The notes: a model not told the origin generated them from the letters alone. A stretch of DNA of 64,000 bases from an uncultured bacterium (GCA_947643715.1 CANRXB010000006.1:1-64000); one strand, 5' to 3'; positions 16,455-25,051 are shown, counted from the stretch's first letter. Numbers and translations: made by a program.

Positions 16455-17784
16455 GGTTCCACTCCTCTCTGGGCTGGATGATGTCGCAGTGTCTTTTATT
16501 ATATCCTATTTCCCGCAAATAGGCCAGATGTTTTTTTTCAATCGTCTCTCCCGGCGCGATCACCGGCACGCCGGGGGGGTAAGGAGCGATCTGGCAGGCG
16601 GCGATGCGGCCCAGGCTGTCCGCCAGGAGCGCCCGGGCACGGGGGGCGAACAGAGCCTGCCGTGGGGTGAGGACCGCTTGAGGCGGCTCCGGCGGAGGCG
16701 GGCAAAAGGCGCAAGGGCCGGTGAGGCCCGTTTCGGCCAGCGCACGCTCCAAGCGTCCCACCTCCGCCGCGCCGGTGGCGCAGGTGAGGATGGACACCAC
16801 ATGGCCCCGGTCGGAGAGCTCCGTGTAGATGTCCCGGCGGCGAAGCGCCTCCCCCAGAGCGAAGCCGTCGGGGCTGGACAGGGTGAGGCGGGCAGGGTCC
16901 AGAGCGAGGCCGTCCCGTTCCCGAAGGGAGGGCCACCGCCGGCGCAGGGCTTGGGTGAGGCGGGCGGTCTCCTGATAGCGGGCGGTCCCCTCCCCTTCCA
17001 TATGGTCCCGCACCGCGTCCAGAGCGGCCATGAGCACATAAGAAGGGGACGAGGTACCATAGACGGCCCCCCACCGCTGGAGTTCGGCCAGCCCTACGCC
17101 GTTGGCCAGCAGCAGGGCGGTCTGGCCGGGGGCGGGGAGGGTCTTGTGGGCGGACATGACCACCACGTCCGCCGCTTGGAAGCCGGTATAGCCCAGGAAC
17201 GGCAGGTGGGCGCCATGGGCGCCGTCCACCATCAGCCTTGCCCCGTGGGCATGGCACACCTGGGCGATGGCGGGGATATCAGACAACACACCGTAATAAG
17301 TCGGCGATGTGATACAGACAGTGCTGCACCCTGGGTGGCGGCGAAGGGCATCGTCCACCGTCTCGGGCAGGATGGGCCCGGCCACCCCGTCCTCGGCCAG
17401 CCAGGGACGCAGGAGGAAGTGGGGGGCCAGATCTAGCAGGGCCAGGGCGTGGTGGACGGAACGGTGGCTGCCCCGATCCACGACGGCGCGCCCCCCTGCC
17501 CCGGTCAGCATCGCCAGCCCTGCGTGGATCCCCTGGGTGGAGCCGCCGGTGAGGAACAGGCAGGCGTCGAAGCCGAAGCGGTCGGCCCACAGGCGTTCCG
17601 CCGCCTGGATCGCGTCCGCCTCTTCCCCGAACAGGTCGCCGGTGGCGCCGTTCTCCGTGAAGTCGATGCCGGAGGGCCAGAGGGGCCCACCGGGCAAGGG
17701 CTTTCCCTGGTGTCCGGGCATGTCCAGGCGCAGGGGGCCTCGTGCCGCCAGCGCCTGGAGGCTGTCATACAGTGGAGTGGGCAT
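16423..17784 (-). CDS. PLP-dependent Orn/Lys/Arg decarboxylase-family protein (YaaO-like)
   Basis: A 453-residue fold-type I PLP enzyme. Visible features: LDMPGHQGKPLPGG at the N-terminus, FLTGGSTQGIHAGL, VDRGSHRSVHHALALL, the PLP-contacting SPTYYGVLSDI and DGAHGAHLPF, the Schiff-base Lys in MSAHKTLPAPGQTA, and a C-terminal decarboxylase domain with CQIAPYPPGVPVIAPGE. Closest named relative is B. subtilis YaaO at the same position upstream of darA. The substrate (arginine, lysine or ornithine) cannot be assigned. It follows the Nudix gene by 3 bases and overlaps darA. Confidence 0.88.
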   Translation of the reverse strand: MPTPLYDSLQALAARGPLRLDMPGHQGKPLPGGPLWPSGIDFTENGATGDLFGEEADAIQAAERLWADRFGFDACLFLTGGSTQGIHAGLAMLTGAGGRAVVDRGSHRSVHHALALLDLAPHFLLRPWLAEDGVAGPILPETVDDALRRHPGCSTVCITSPTYYGVLSDIPAIAQVCHAHGARLMVDGAHGAHLPFLGYTGFQAADVVVMSAHKTLPAPGQTALLLANGVGLAELQRWGAVYGTSSPSYVLMAALDAVRDHMEGEGTARYQETARLTQALRRRWPSLRERDGLALDPARLTLSSPDGFALGEALRRRDIYTELSDRGHVVSILTCATGAAEVGRLERALAETGLTGPCAFCPPPPEPPQAVLTPRQALFAPRARALLADSLGRIAACQIAPYPPGVPVIAPGETIEKKHLAYLREIGYNKRHCDIIQPREEWNHEAHHRYHQL

Positions 17785-17787
17785 GGG

Positions 17788-18195
17788 TCAGCGTCCGGCC
17801 AGGAAAGCGTCCGCTTTTTGGAGGACCTCCCGGTCGGAGCCGTGGGTCAGCGCGGCCAACGCCCGCTCGAAGGGCAGGAAAGCGGCGTCCGCCACCTCCT
17901 CGGGCTGGCAGGTCAGCGTGCCGCCGGACACACGGGCCAGGAAGAACACCACGTCCTTGGTGTATCCGGCATAGGGAGAATAGGTGATGACCTCCCGGAA
18001 ACCGTCGAGGAAGTCCACCGTCAGGGCGGTCTCCTCCATGATCTCGCGCACGGCGGTCTGCCGCTCGGTCTCCCCTGCCTCCACATGGCCTTTGCACAGC
18101 GTGGTGTGGCCCTTGACGCTGTGCAGGACGAGATAATGGCGCTGAGCGTCTGTCTCGCGGAACATCACGGCTCCGCAGCTTTTTTCCTGTTTCAT
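17788..18195 (-). CDS. Nudix hydrolase, Ap4A-hydrolase-like
   Basis: A 135-residue hydrolase of nucleoside diphosphates linked to another moiety. The complete Nudix box is GHVEAGETERQTAVREIMEET (G-x5-E-x7-REUXEE), preceded by KSCGAVMFRE and LHSVKGHTTLCKGH, which matches the asymmetric bis(5'-nucleosyl)-tetraphosphatase subgroup. The substrate is inferred only from subgroup resemblance. It sits between the DJ-1 gene (4 bases) and the decarboxylase (3 bases) in one operon. Confidence 0.88.
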   Translation of the reverse strand: MKQEKSCGAVMFRETDAQRHYLVLHSVKGHTTLCKGHVEAGETERQTAVREIMEETALTVDFLDGFREVITYSPYAGYTKDVVFFLARVSGGTLTCQPEEVADAAFLPFERALAALTHGSDREVLQKADAFLAGR

Positions 18196-18199
18196 GGGA

Positions 18200-18847
18200 T
18201 CAGTCCTTGTCCGTGTATTCTTTCAGCTCTTCCAAAAACTCCTGATAGTCCTCTTCGGACCAATGGAAGGTCAGGTCCTCCGGGGTGTGCTCCTGCCCGG
18301 AGGGATCCATAAAATGGTCTCCCACGTCATAGCCCAGCCGTTCCAGCACGCATTGGGCGAACTCCCGGAAGAACATCCCGATGGCGGTGATCGTGTTGCC
18401 GCTCTCCACCACGGGCCGGTGGACGAAATGGGCCGTGTCGATGAAGGGGAAGGCGTCGGCGAACTGCATGAAGAACCCGGCGGTGAAGTCCTTACCGTCC
18501 AGCAGGCCCGCCTTGGACAGCAGGGCCGGAGCGCTGGAGATGGCGGCGAACAGGGTGTCCGAGCCCCTCCCCCGGCGCAAAAAGCCGATGAGCTTCTCGT
18601 CGAAAAGGGCGGGCAGGGGATCCACCGTGCCGGGGAGGATGATGCAGGCATAATCGGAGGGTTCCGCCTCGTCCAGCGTTTTGATCGGGGAGACGGAAAA
18701 ACCGTCCTCACTGATATACGGCCGATCCTCGCTGGCGATCGTGTCGATCGGTTCTCCGAACCAGACAGCCAAGCAGGAGGTCAGGCAGGTGACCTCCTGG
18801 AGAGAAAAGCCGGGGTAGATCAGTACTGCATACTTCTTTCGTTCCAT
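18200..18847 (-). CDS. DJ-1/PfpI-family protein
   Basis: A 215-residue flavodoxin-like protein: KYAVLIYPGFSLQEVTCLTSCL at the start, ACIILPGTVDPLPALFDEKLIGFLRR, and LFAAISSAPALLSKAGLL. At the usual nucleophile-elbow Cys (AICHG-type) the sequence reads AISSAPAL, so the catalytic Cys appears replaced by Ser and an enzymatic deglycase or protease role is doubtful. The C-terminus is acidic (WSEEDYQEFLEELKEYTDKD). Start 18847 follows GAGGGA; the longer frame upstream runs into the kinase-like gene. Function unknown. Confidence 0.8.
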   Translation of the reverse strand: MERKKYAVLIYPGFSLQEVTCLTSCLAVWFGEPIDTIASEDRPYISEDGFSVSPIKTLDEAEPSDYACIILPGTVDPLPALFDEKLIGFLRRGRGSDTLFAAISSAPALLSKAGLLDGKDFTAGFFMQFADAFPFIDTAHFVHRPVVESGNTITAIGMFFREFAQCVLERLGYDVGDHFMDPSGQEHTPEDLTFHWSEEDYQEFLEELKEYTDKD

Positions 18848-18858
18848 ATATCTGTCCC

Positions 18859-19416
18859 TCACAGGTCTCCATGCTCTTTGGCATAGGCGTCGAAGTCCGG
18901 CGTGCGGGACCAGTAACGCACGCCCCACTCCTCGAAGCTCCACTGGTCCATATAGCCGTTGCATTCGTAGTCCACATAATACAGCGTGCCGTCCCGGCAC
19001 ATGAAGTTGGTGGGGAACCAGTCGAGGTTCAGGCCCTGGGCCCGCAGCGCCCCGGACAGCGAACGGACCTGCTCCAGATGCCACGGCTCCAGAGCGTCCC
19101 GCAGGACGAGCTGGTAGATGGTCTCGCCAGGGATCAGCTCCTTGAGCAGCCGCTCCGCCGCCCGGTCCACGTCCAGCAGGGCGGGGATGGGGACGCGAAG
19201 GGCGGACAGACGCTGATGGTCCCGCAGCTCGGCGGCAAGCTTGTCACCGAACTGGTAATAGTCACAGGGCTCGTGGTGGATCTGCTTGAGGGCGTATCGG
19301 GCCCCGTCCCGTTCAGCCAGCCAGGTGTAGCCGCCCTTCCCCTTCCCCAGCAGGCGCAGCACGGCGTACTCCTTCCCGTTCACGCGCAGGACAGCGGGGA
19401 CGTCCATAGCGCTCAT
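18859..19416 (-). CDS. Small protein-kinase-fold protein
   Basis: A 185-residue compact kinase-like protein. A glycine loop (LGKGKGGYTWLAERDG) is followed by the ATP-binding Lys in YALKQIHHE; LLKELIPGETIYQLVL resembles the hinge; LNLDWFPTNFM is the catalytic-loop equivalent (D...N) and YYVDYECNGYMDQWSFEEWG carries the metal-binding Asp in place of DFG. It is much smaller than Ser/Thr kinases and closer to RIO or aminoglycoside phosphotransferase-type folds. The start overlaps the PII stop by 4 bases (ATGA), implying coupled synthesis. The phosphate acceptor is unknown. Confidence 0.8.
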   Translation of the reverse strand: MSAMDVPAVLRVNGKEYAVLRLLGKGKGGYTWLAERDGARYALKQIHHEPCDYYQFGDKLAAELRDHQRLSALRVPIPALLDVDRAAERLLKELIPGETIYQLVLRDALEPWHLEQVRSLSGALRAQGLNLDWFPTNFMCRDGTLYYVDYECNGYMDQWSFEEWGVRYWSRTPDFDAYAKEHGDL

Positions 19417-20111
19417 TCGTCCGTATCGTCCCCCGCCAGCTCCAGCAGGCGCATCCCGGCGGTGCCGGTGACGGGCAGGGAGAACACGATGGACTTGGCG
19501 TCGCTGTTCAGCCCGGCCTTGTCCATGATGGCGCGCATGATGCGGTTCTTGGTGGCGGTCTTGACCACGATGAGCACCATCTCTTTTTCGTTCACCAGGG
19601 TGACCCCCAGGAACTTTTCCGCCTTCTCCATGCCGGTGCCCTTGGCGTGCAGGACGGTGCCGCCGCCGGCCTGCTCTTCCCGTGCGGCATCCATGATCAG
19701 CTCGGTGTAGCCCTGGTTGGCGATGACCACCAGCAGCTCGTATTTGGTGTTTTTCAAGACGCTCTCCTCCCCTGTCTCATGATCCTGGCCGTCTGTGAGG
19801 AACTGCAGCGGCTTCTTCCCGCCGATGCTGCTCATCGGGACGATGAAGGCGATGCCCGTGCCGGGCACGTCGATCTTCAGCTCCCGCTGCATGGCGGACT
19901 TCACCGAACGCCAGGTGGATCGGGTTACCACGGAGAAGATGACCGCTTTTTCCGTCTTTTCCAGGCCAAAATAGTCCAAAAGCTCGTTCCCGGCCGTGCC
20001 CGCGCCCAAGGTGCTCAAGGTGACGCCGGCGTTGTGGCGTGCGAACAGGTCCAGGAACTGCCGGGCACAGTTCCTGGGCGCGATGGCGGCCATGAGATAG
20101 AGTTCGTTCAA
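19413..20111 (-). CDS. Tandem PII-domain signalling protein
   Basis: A 232-residue protein made of two PII-like ferredoxin folds. The first half is MNELYLMAAIAPRN to PMSSIGGKK; the second begins at YELLVVIANQGYTELIMDAA and ends SLPVTGTAGMRLLEL. Each half carries the alternating strand-helix pattern and a T-loop-like insertion. Start codon is TTG at 20111, 10 bases after AAGGAG; an in-frame ATG at 20093 is the alternative. It lies 15 bases after the DUF1538 membrane protein, as expected for a PII partner of a transporter. The ligand is unknown. Confidence 0.85.
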   Translation of the reverse strand: MNELYLMAAIAPRNCARQFLDLFARHNAGVTLSTLGAGTAGNELLDYFGLEKTEKAVIFSVVTRSTWRSVKSAMQRELKIDVPGTGIAFIVPMSSIGGKKPLQFLTDGQDHETGEESVLKNTKYELLVVIANQGYTELIMDAAREEQAGGGTVLHAKGTGMEKAEKFLGVTLVNEKEMVLIVVKTATKNRIMRAIMDKAGLNSDAKSIVFSLPVTGTAGMRLLELAGDDTDE

Positions 20112-20126
20112 GCCGGATCCGCTCCT

Positions 20127-21671
20127 TTACAGTTCGATGATGGCGTCGTCGTCCAGCAGGTCGAAGGGCCGCGCTCCCGGTGCGGGTTCGGCCTTGACCG
20201 CGGCGCGCTGCCGGGCCTGATAGACCATGCCCAGGACCTGGATGGCGATCAGCGGGGTCATGGCCACCATGGCCACCACGCCGAAGGCGTCGGTGACGAT
20301 GTCCCCCCCCACGGCCACGCAGGCCCCTTGGGCGAAGGGGAGCAGGAAGGTGGCGGTCATAGGGCCGGAGGCCACGCCGCCGGAGTCGAAGGCGATGGCG
20401 GTGAAGATGCGCGGCACGAAAAAGGACAGGACGATGGCGGCGGCATAGCCCGGGACGAGGAACCACAGGATGGACACCCCCGTGAGCACCCGCACCATGG
20501 CCAAGCCGATGGACACGGCCACGCCCAGGGACAGAGCGGCGCCCATCGCGGCGCTGGAGATGGCCCCGTCGGTGATCTCCTCCACCTGCCGCTGGAGCAC
20601 GTAGACGGCGGGCTCCGCCTTCACGATGAAATAGCCGATGACCATGCCCACCGGGACGATGGCCCAGGGGCAGTCCAGCCCGGCCATCACCTGGCCCAGA
20701 TAGTTGCCGGCGGGCATGAAGCCCACGTTGGCCCCCGTGAGGAAGAGCACCAGGCCGATGTAGGTATAGACCAGGCCCACGCCGATCTTTTTCAGCGTCC
20801 GGGGCGAGAGCTTGAGGACGGCGAGCTGGAACAGGCCGAACAGGATCACGATGGGCAGCAGGGAGACCGCGATCTCCCTCATGTACGTGGGCAGGCCGGA
20901 GCGGAACAGCGCCCACAGCTCTACGGAGTCGGCGATCTCCGGCAGGACGGGGACGGTGTAGGCCCCGTCTGCGGGACGGAAGATCATGCCCAGCACGAGC
21001 ACCGCCAGGATGGGGCCGACCGAGCACAGGGCCACCAGGCCGAAGCTGTCGTCGGCGGCCCGGCGGTCGTTACGGATGGCGGAGATGCCCACGCCCAGGG
21101 CCATGATGAACGGGACGGTCATGGGCCCGGTGGTGACGCCGCCGGAGTCGAAAGCCACGGCCAGGAAGTCCCGGGGAACGAACAGGGCCAGGGCGAACAC
21201 CACCGCGTAGGAGAACACCAGCATAGGGGGCAGCGGGACGCCGAACAGCATCCGCAGCAGCGCCAGGACCAGGAAGGCCCCCACCCCCGCCGCCACTGAC
21301 AGGATCAGGGTCATGTTCGGCACGGCGGGCACCTGCCCCGCCAGCACCTGGAGGTCGGGCTCCGAGATGGTGATGAGGAAGCCCAGCAAAAAGCCCATGA
21401 TGACGATGACGGGCAGGCTGCGGCTGCGGGTGACGGCGGTGCCCACCCGCTCCCCCATGGGGGTCATGCTGGCCTCCGCGCCCAGGGTGAAGGACATCAC
21501 GCCCACCACGATCATGGCCGCCCCCAGCAGGAAGCACAGCAGGATGCTGGGAGAGATGGGAGCCACGCTGAAGCACAGCGCCACCACGATGCCCACGATG
21601 GGGAGCACCGCTTTCAGCGCCTCCAGCAGCTTTTCCTTCAATTTTGGGAGGGAACCACGCAAACGTCCCAT
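20127..21671 (-). CDS. DUF1538-family polytopic membrane protein
   Basis: A 514-residue membrane protein with about a dozen hydrophobic segments and an internal duplication: the motif AFDSGGVTTGPMTVPF is repeated as AFDSGGVASGPMTATF in the second half, each followed by an FGLVAL/FGVVAM and LGMIF/LGMVY block. That two-fold repeat is characteristic of DUF1538 and typical of transporters, though the substrate is not known. The ATG at 21671 abuts GGAGG; the TTG at 21662 has better spacing and may be the true start. It heads a nine-gene minus-strand operon and is adjacent to a tandem PII protein. Confidence 0.85.
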   Translation of the reverse strand: MGRLRGSLPKLKEKLLEALKAVLPIVGIVVALCFSVAPISPSILLCFLLGAAMIVVGVMSFTLGAEASMTPMGERVGTAVTRSRSLPVIVIMGFLLGFLITISEPDLQVLAGQVPAVPNMTLILSVAAGVGAFLVLALLRMLFGVPLPPMLVFSYAVVFALALFVPRDFLAVAFDSGGVTTGPMTVPFIMALGVGISAIRNDRRAADDSFGLVALCSVGPILAVLVLGMIFRPADGAYTVPVLPEIADSVELWALFRSGLPTYMREIAVSLLPIVILFGLFQLAVLKLSPRTLKKIGVGLVYTYIGLVLFLTGANVGFMPAGNYLGQVMAGLDCPWAIVPVGMVIGYFIVKAEPAVYVLQRQVEEITDGAISSAAMGAALSLGVAVSIGLAMVRVLTGVSILWFLVPGYAAAIVLSFFVPRIFTAIAFDSGGVASGPMTATFLLPFAQGACVAVGGDIVTDAFGVVAMVAMTPLIAIQVLGMVYQARQRAAVKAEPAPGARPFDLLDDDAIIEL

Positions 21672-21894
21672 CCTCCTTTCCGCGGCGCAGGGTCCGCCGA
21701 TCGATCATGCACGATATTATATCAAAAGATCAAAGGAAAGCCAACACCTGGAGGACGATTTTTATCCAGTGTCCAAAAATCGACACAGAAGAGAGAAAAA
21801 AGAGGTCCGCAGTTGTTTTCGGCCGCCATATGTGATAAACTAAAGACCTACGTATCACAGGCCGGACATCCCGGCAGAGCAGAGGAGAAAGCTT

Positions 21895-23853
21895 ATGGAG
21901 GAAAACAGACGGATCTTTGGCCATATGCCCGACGGGACGCCGGTGGAGGAGATCACCTTGCGGAGCAGGAGCGCGACCTGCCAGATCATCACCTACGGCG
22001 GCGCGGTGCGGTCCCTGAAGCTCCCGCGCCTGCGCGAAGAGCCGTTGGACGTGGTGCTGGGGTTCGACACGCTGGAGGACTATATCGCCCAGGACAAGTA
22101 TATGGGCGCTCTGGTGGGGCGGTATGCCAACCGCATCGCCAGGGCCAGGTTCACCCTGGGCGGTGTGGAGCACAGCCTTGCCGCGAACGACGGGCCCAGT
22201 TCCCTCCACGGCGGGAACGTGGGCTTCGACAAGCGGGTGTGGACGGTGGAAGGTCTGGGGCAGGACTATGTGACGCTCTCTCTGGTGAGCCCCGACGGAG
22301 AGGAGGGCTATCCCGGCACGCTGGAGGTCCGGGTGACCTACACACTGAGCGGTGCGCACATAGATGAGAGAGGGAGGCTGGATATCGACTACAGCGCCAA
22401 ATGCGACAAGGACACCGTGTTCAACCCCACCAGCCACATCTATTTCAACCTGTCCGGCCATGCCAGCGGCAGCGTGGAGGGGCAATATATCGAGCTCGAT
22501 GCCTCCCGGTATACGCCGGTGGGCCCCGGCCTCATCCCCACCGGGGCGATCGACCCGGTGGACGGCGCCCCGATGGATCTGCGCAAGGCCCAGAGGATCG
22601 GGGCGCACATCGACGACCCGTTCCATCAGGTCCGCATGGCCGGGGGCTACGACCACAACTGGGCCATCGACGGCTGGGCGGAAAAGGGAGCGGGCAGGCA
22701 GGCGGCCTGGGCCTGGTCTCCCGACACCGGGATCGCCATGAGCATGAGCACCGACATGCCCGGGGTGCAGTTCTACACCGGCGATCATCTGGACGGCTGT
22801 CCCAAAGGGAAGGGCGGCGCGGTGTACGGCAAGCGCTGCGGCTTCTGCCTGGAGAGCCAGTCCTTCCCCGATTCCCCCAACCAGCCGGGGTTCCCTTCCT
22901 GCGTGCTGCGGGCGGGAGAGGGATACCGCAGCCATACAGGATATCGCTTTTCCTTCCCTTTCAGCTACGAGCTGGCCGGGAGAGGCATTAAAGAAAGAAG
23001 GGATCGCATGACCGACAAAGAGAAAAAGGAACTGATGGTGACTGCCTGCAAGGTGCGGATCGGCATCATCGAATCCACCCACGCGGCCAAAGCGGGCCAT
23101 CCCGGCGGGAGCTTGTCCGCCGCCGAACTGTTCACGTACCTTTACTTCAAAGAGCTGAACGTGGATCCCAAGGATCCCAAGAAATGGGATCGGGACCGGT
23201 TCGTGCTCTCCAAGGGCCACTGCGCCCCGGGGATGTACGCGGCCATGGCGCTGCGGGGCTTCTTCCCCTGGGAGGATCTCAAGACCCTGCGGCACATCGG
23301 CAGCTATCTCCAGGGCCACCCCGACATGCGCAGCGTCCCCGGGGTGGACATGTCCACCGGGTCTTTGGGCCAGGGCATCTCCGCCGCGTGCGGCATGGCG
23401 CTGGTGGCCAAGCAGCGCCACGACCCCATCCGCGTCTACACCTTGCTGGGGGACGGGGAGATCCAGGAGGGCCAGGTGTGGGAGGCCATGATGTTCGCCC
23501 ACCACTATGGGCTGGACGGCCTGTGCGCCATCATCGACAACAACGGCCTCCAGATCGACGGGCCGGTGGAGAAGGTCATGAGCCCTTATCCCATCGAGGA
23601 CAAGCTGCGGGCCTTCGGCTGGGAGGCGGTCACGGTGAACGGCCACGACTTCGACCAACTGGCGGATGCCTTCGCCCAGGCCAGGGCGGTGAAGGGCCGT
23701 CCCTTCGCCATCGTGATGAGGACCACCAAGGGCAAAGGGGTCAGCTTCATGGAGGATCAGGCGGACTGGCACGGGAAGGCACCGAACGACGAACAGTGCG
23801 AGATCGCGCTGAAGGAGCTCAACGCCGAATTGGTGAGACTGGAGGGCATGTGA
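21895..23853 (+). CDS. Aldose 1-epimerase fused in frame to transketolase N-terminal subunit
   Basis: A single open frame of 652 codons. Residues 1-365 are a galactose mutarotase: VGRYANRIARARFTLGG, SSLHGGNVGFDKRVW, the catalytic-His region FNPTSHIYFNLSGHA, GYDHNWAIDG, and the catalytic Glu in GFCLESQSFPDSPNQPGF. A short linker (AGRGIKERRDR) leads without a stop into the transketolase N-terminal subunit (see 23008). Start 21895 follows AGAGGAGAAAGCTT. Either one bifunctional protein is made or the second half is also translated from the internal ATG. Sugar anomer interconversion beside a pentose-phosphate enzyme makes metabolic sense, but a fusion of these two is not a family architecture I know. 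Confidence 0.8.
   Translation: MEENRRIFGHMPDGTPVEEITLRSRSATCQIITYGGAVRSLKLPRLREEPLDVVLGFDTLEDYIAQDKYMGALVGRYANRIARARFTLGGVEHSLAANDGPSSLHGGNVGFDKRVWTVEGLGQDYVTLSLVSPDGEEGYPGTLEVRVTYTLSGAHIDERGRLDIDYSAKCDKDTVFNPTSHIYFNLSGHASGSVEGQYIELDASRYTPVGPGLIPTGAIDPVDGAPMDLRKAQRIGAHIDDPFHQVRMAGGYDHNWAIDGWAEKGAGRQAAWAWSPDTGIAMSMSTDMPGVQFYTGDHLDGCPKGKGGAVYGKRCGFCLESQSFPDSPNQPGFPSCVLRAGEGYRSHTGYRFSFPFSYELAGRGIKERRDRMTDKEKKELMVTACKVRIGIIESTHAAKAGHPGGSLSAAELFTYLYFKELNVDPKDPKKWDRDRFVLSKGHCAPGMYAAMALRGFFPWEDLKTLRHIGSYLQGHPDMRSVPGVDMSTGSLGQGISAACGMALVAKQRHDPIRVYTLLGDGEIQEGQVWEAMMFAHHYGLDGLCAIIDNNGLQIDGPVEKVMSPYPIEDKLRAFGWEAVTVNGHDFDQLADAFAQARAVKGRPFAIVMRTTKGKGVSFMEDQADWHGKAPNDEQCEIALKELNAELVRLEGM
23008..23853 (+). 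CDS. Transketolase, N-terminal subunit (internal start of the fused frame)
   Basis: The thiamine-diphosphate-binding half of a split transketolase of the pentose phosphate pathway, 281 residues from ATG 23008. Motifs: AAKAGHPGGSLSAAELFTYL, SKGHCAPGMYA, TGSLGQGISAACGMAL, the ThDP motif GDGEIQEGQVWEAMMFAHHY ending in DNNGLQIDG, and TTKGKGVSFMED. AGAAGGGAT is about 7 bases upstream, an acceptable though imperfect ribosome site, so independent initiation is plausible. The frame is also continuous with the epimerase upstream. The C-terminal subunit starts one base after its stop. Confidence 0.85.
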   Translation: MTDKEKKELMVTACKVRIGIIESTHAAKAGHPGGSLSAAELFTYLYFKELNVDPKDPKKWDRDRFVLSKGHCAPGMYAAMALRGFFPWEDLKTLRHIGSYLQGHPDMRSVPGVDMSTGSLGQGISAACGMALVAKQRHDPIRVYTLLGDGEIQEGQVWEAMMFAHHYGLDGLCAIIDNNGLQIDGPVEKVMSPYPIEDKLRAFGWEAVTVNGHDFDQLADAFAQARAVKGRPFAIVMRTTKGKGVSFMEDQADWHGKAPNDEQCEIALKELNAELVRLEGM

Positions 23854-23854
23854 G

Positions 23855-24799
23855 ATGGCATCTGTGAAAAAGATCGCGACCCGGCAGGGATACGGGGCCG
23901 CGCTGAAGGAGCTGGGCGAGCTCCATGACGACATCGTGGTCTTCGACGCCGACCTGGCGGGCTCCACCCAGACCGGGGTGTTCGGCAAAGCGTTCCCGGA
24001 CCGCCACTTCAACTGCGGCATCGCGGAGGGGAACATGATGGCCGCCGCCGCCGGGGCCGCAGCCATGGGGATGGTGGCGTTTGCCTCCTCCTTCGCCATG
24101 TTCGCCGCCGGGCGGGCCTATGAGCAGGTGCGCAACTCCATCGGCTACACCCAGCTCAACGTGAAGATCGGCGCGTCCCACGGGGGCATCTCCGTGGGGG
24201 AGGACGGGGCCTCCCACCAGTGTCTGGAGGATTACGCCCTCATGCGCTCCATCCCCGGCATGGTGGTCATGTCCCCCGCCGACGAGGTGGAGGCCCGGGC
24301 CATGGTGAAGGCGGCTTATGAGCACGAAGGGCCGGTATATATGCGCTTCGGCCGCTCCCCGGTGCCCGTGTTCCACGACGAGGACGAGTTCGTGTTCACC
24401 ATCGGCAAGGGCGAGGTGATGCGGGAGGGCACGGATGTGGCCATCATCGCCAACGGACTTCTGGTGGCGGAGGCGGTGGAGGCCGGGAAGCTGCTGGAGC
24501 AGCGCGGCATCTCCGCCAGGGTCATCGATATGGCCACCATCAAGCCGCTGGATGAGGAGCTGGTGCTCAAGGCCGCCCGGGAATGCGGGAGGATCGTCAC
24601 CTGTGAAGAGCATTCCGTCATCGGCGGGCTGGGCGAGGCGGTGTGCTCCCTGCTCAGCGAGAAGCTCCCCACTCCGGTGAAGCGCATCGGCATCGACGAC
24701 GTGTTCGGCCACTCCGGCCCGGCGGCGGCGCTGCTGGAGGAGTTCGGGCTGTGCGCCGAGAACATCGCCCGTGTGGCAGAGGGCTGGTCGAAGGGCTGA
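23855..24799 (+). CDS. Transketolase, C-terminal subunit
   Basis: The pyrimidine-binding and C-terminal domains of split transketolase, 314 residues. DADLAGSTQTGVFGKAFPDRHFNCGIAEGNMM contains the catalytic Glu of the Pyr domain; SFAMFAAGRAYEQVRNSI and SHGGISVGEDGASHQ follow, then the C-terminal domain (VIDMATIKPLDEELV). GGAGGG sits 8 bases before the start, inside the upstream gene. Together with the preceding N-terminal subunit it makes a complete two-subunit enzyme, an arrangement common in Clostridia and archaea. Confidence 0.95.
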   Translation: MASVKKIATRQGYGAALKELGELHDDIVVFDADLAGSTQTGVFGKAFPDRHFNCGIAEGNMMAAAAGAAAMGMVAFASSFAMFAAGRAYEQVRNSIGYTQLNVKIGASHGGISVGEDGASHQCLEDYALMRSIPGMVVMSPADEVEARAMVKAAYEHEGPVYMRFGRSPVPVFHDEDEFVFTIGKGEVMREGTDVAIIANGLLVAEAVEAGKLLEQRGISARVIDMATIKPLDEELVLKAARECGRIVTCEEHSVIGGLGEAVCSLLSEKLPTPVKRIGIDDVFGHSGPAAALLEEFGLCAENIARVAEGWSKG

Positions 24800-25051
24800 G
24801 GCCGGACCGATCTTCCAGATCTTGGAGAGTCGTGGGATCCACGGAAAAAGTCCCGCTTTTTGGTCTTATGTAAACCGGGCGTCGAGGAAAAACCTCTCTC
24901 ACGTAGTTGCACAAGGCTGTGGAAGTTCCTGTTGAAGTTGTGGAAGCCTTGATATGACTGGGGTCTGCGGGGAGAGGCGCGCAAGGCCCCGGTAGGATCT
25001 CGACGTTTTTCGTACTGTACGATCCGACGAAAGTGGTTTATGATAACGGCG
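24800..25051 (+). other. Non-coding gap with DnaA-box-like array
   Basis: About 250 bases between the transketolase and PBP2 genes. No convincing gene or strong terminator for the + strand: GGAAAAAGTCCCGCTTTTT at 24840-24858 is only a weak stem with T run. The array described at 24918-24945 is the main structured element. Base composition is lower in GC than the genes on either side. Confidence 0.6.
24918..24945 (+). promoter_or_regulatory. DnaA-box-like array 1
   Basis: Three same-strand heptamers, TGTGGAA (24918), TGTTGAA (24930) and TGTGGAA (24939), spaced 12 and 9 bases. On the opposite strand they read TTCCACA and TTCAACA, the cores of clostridial DnaA boxes. The neighbouring TTGCACAA at 24907 is a related word. 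Binding is inferred from motif only. Confidence 0.45.
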
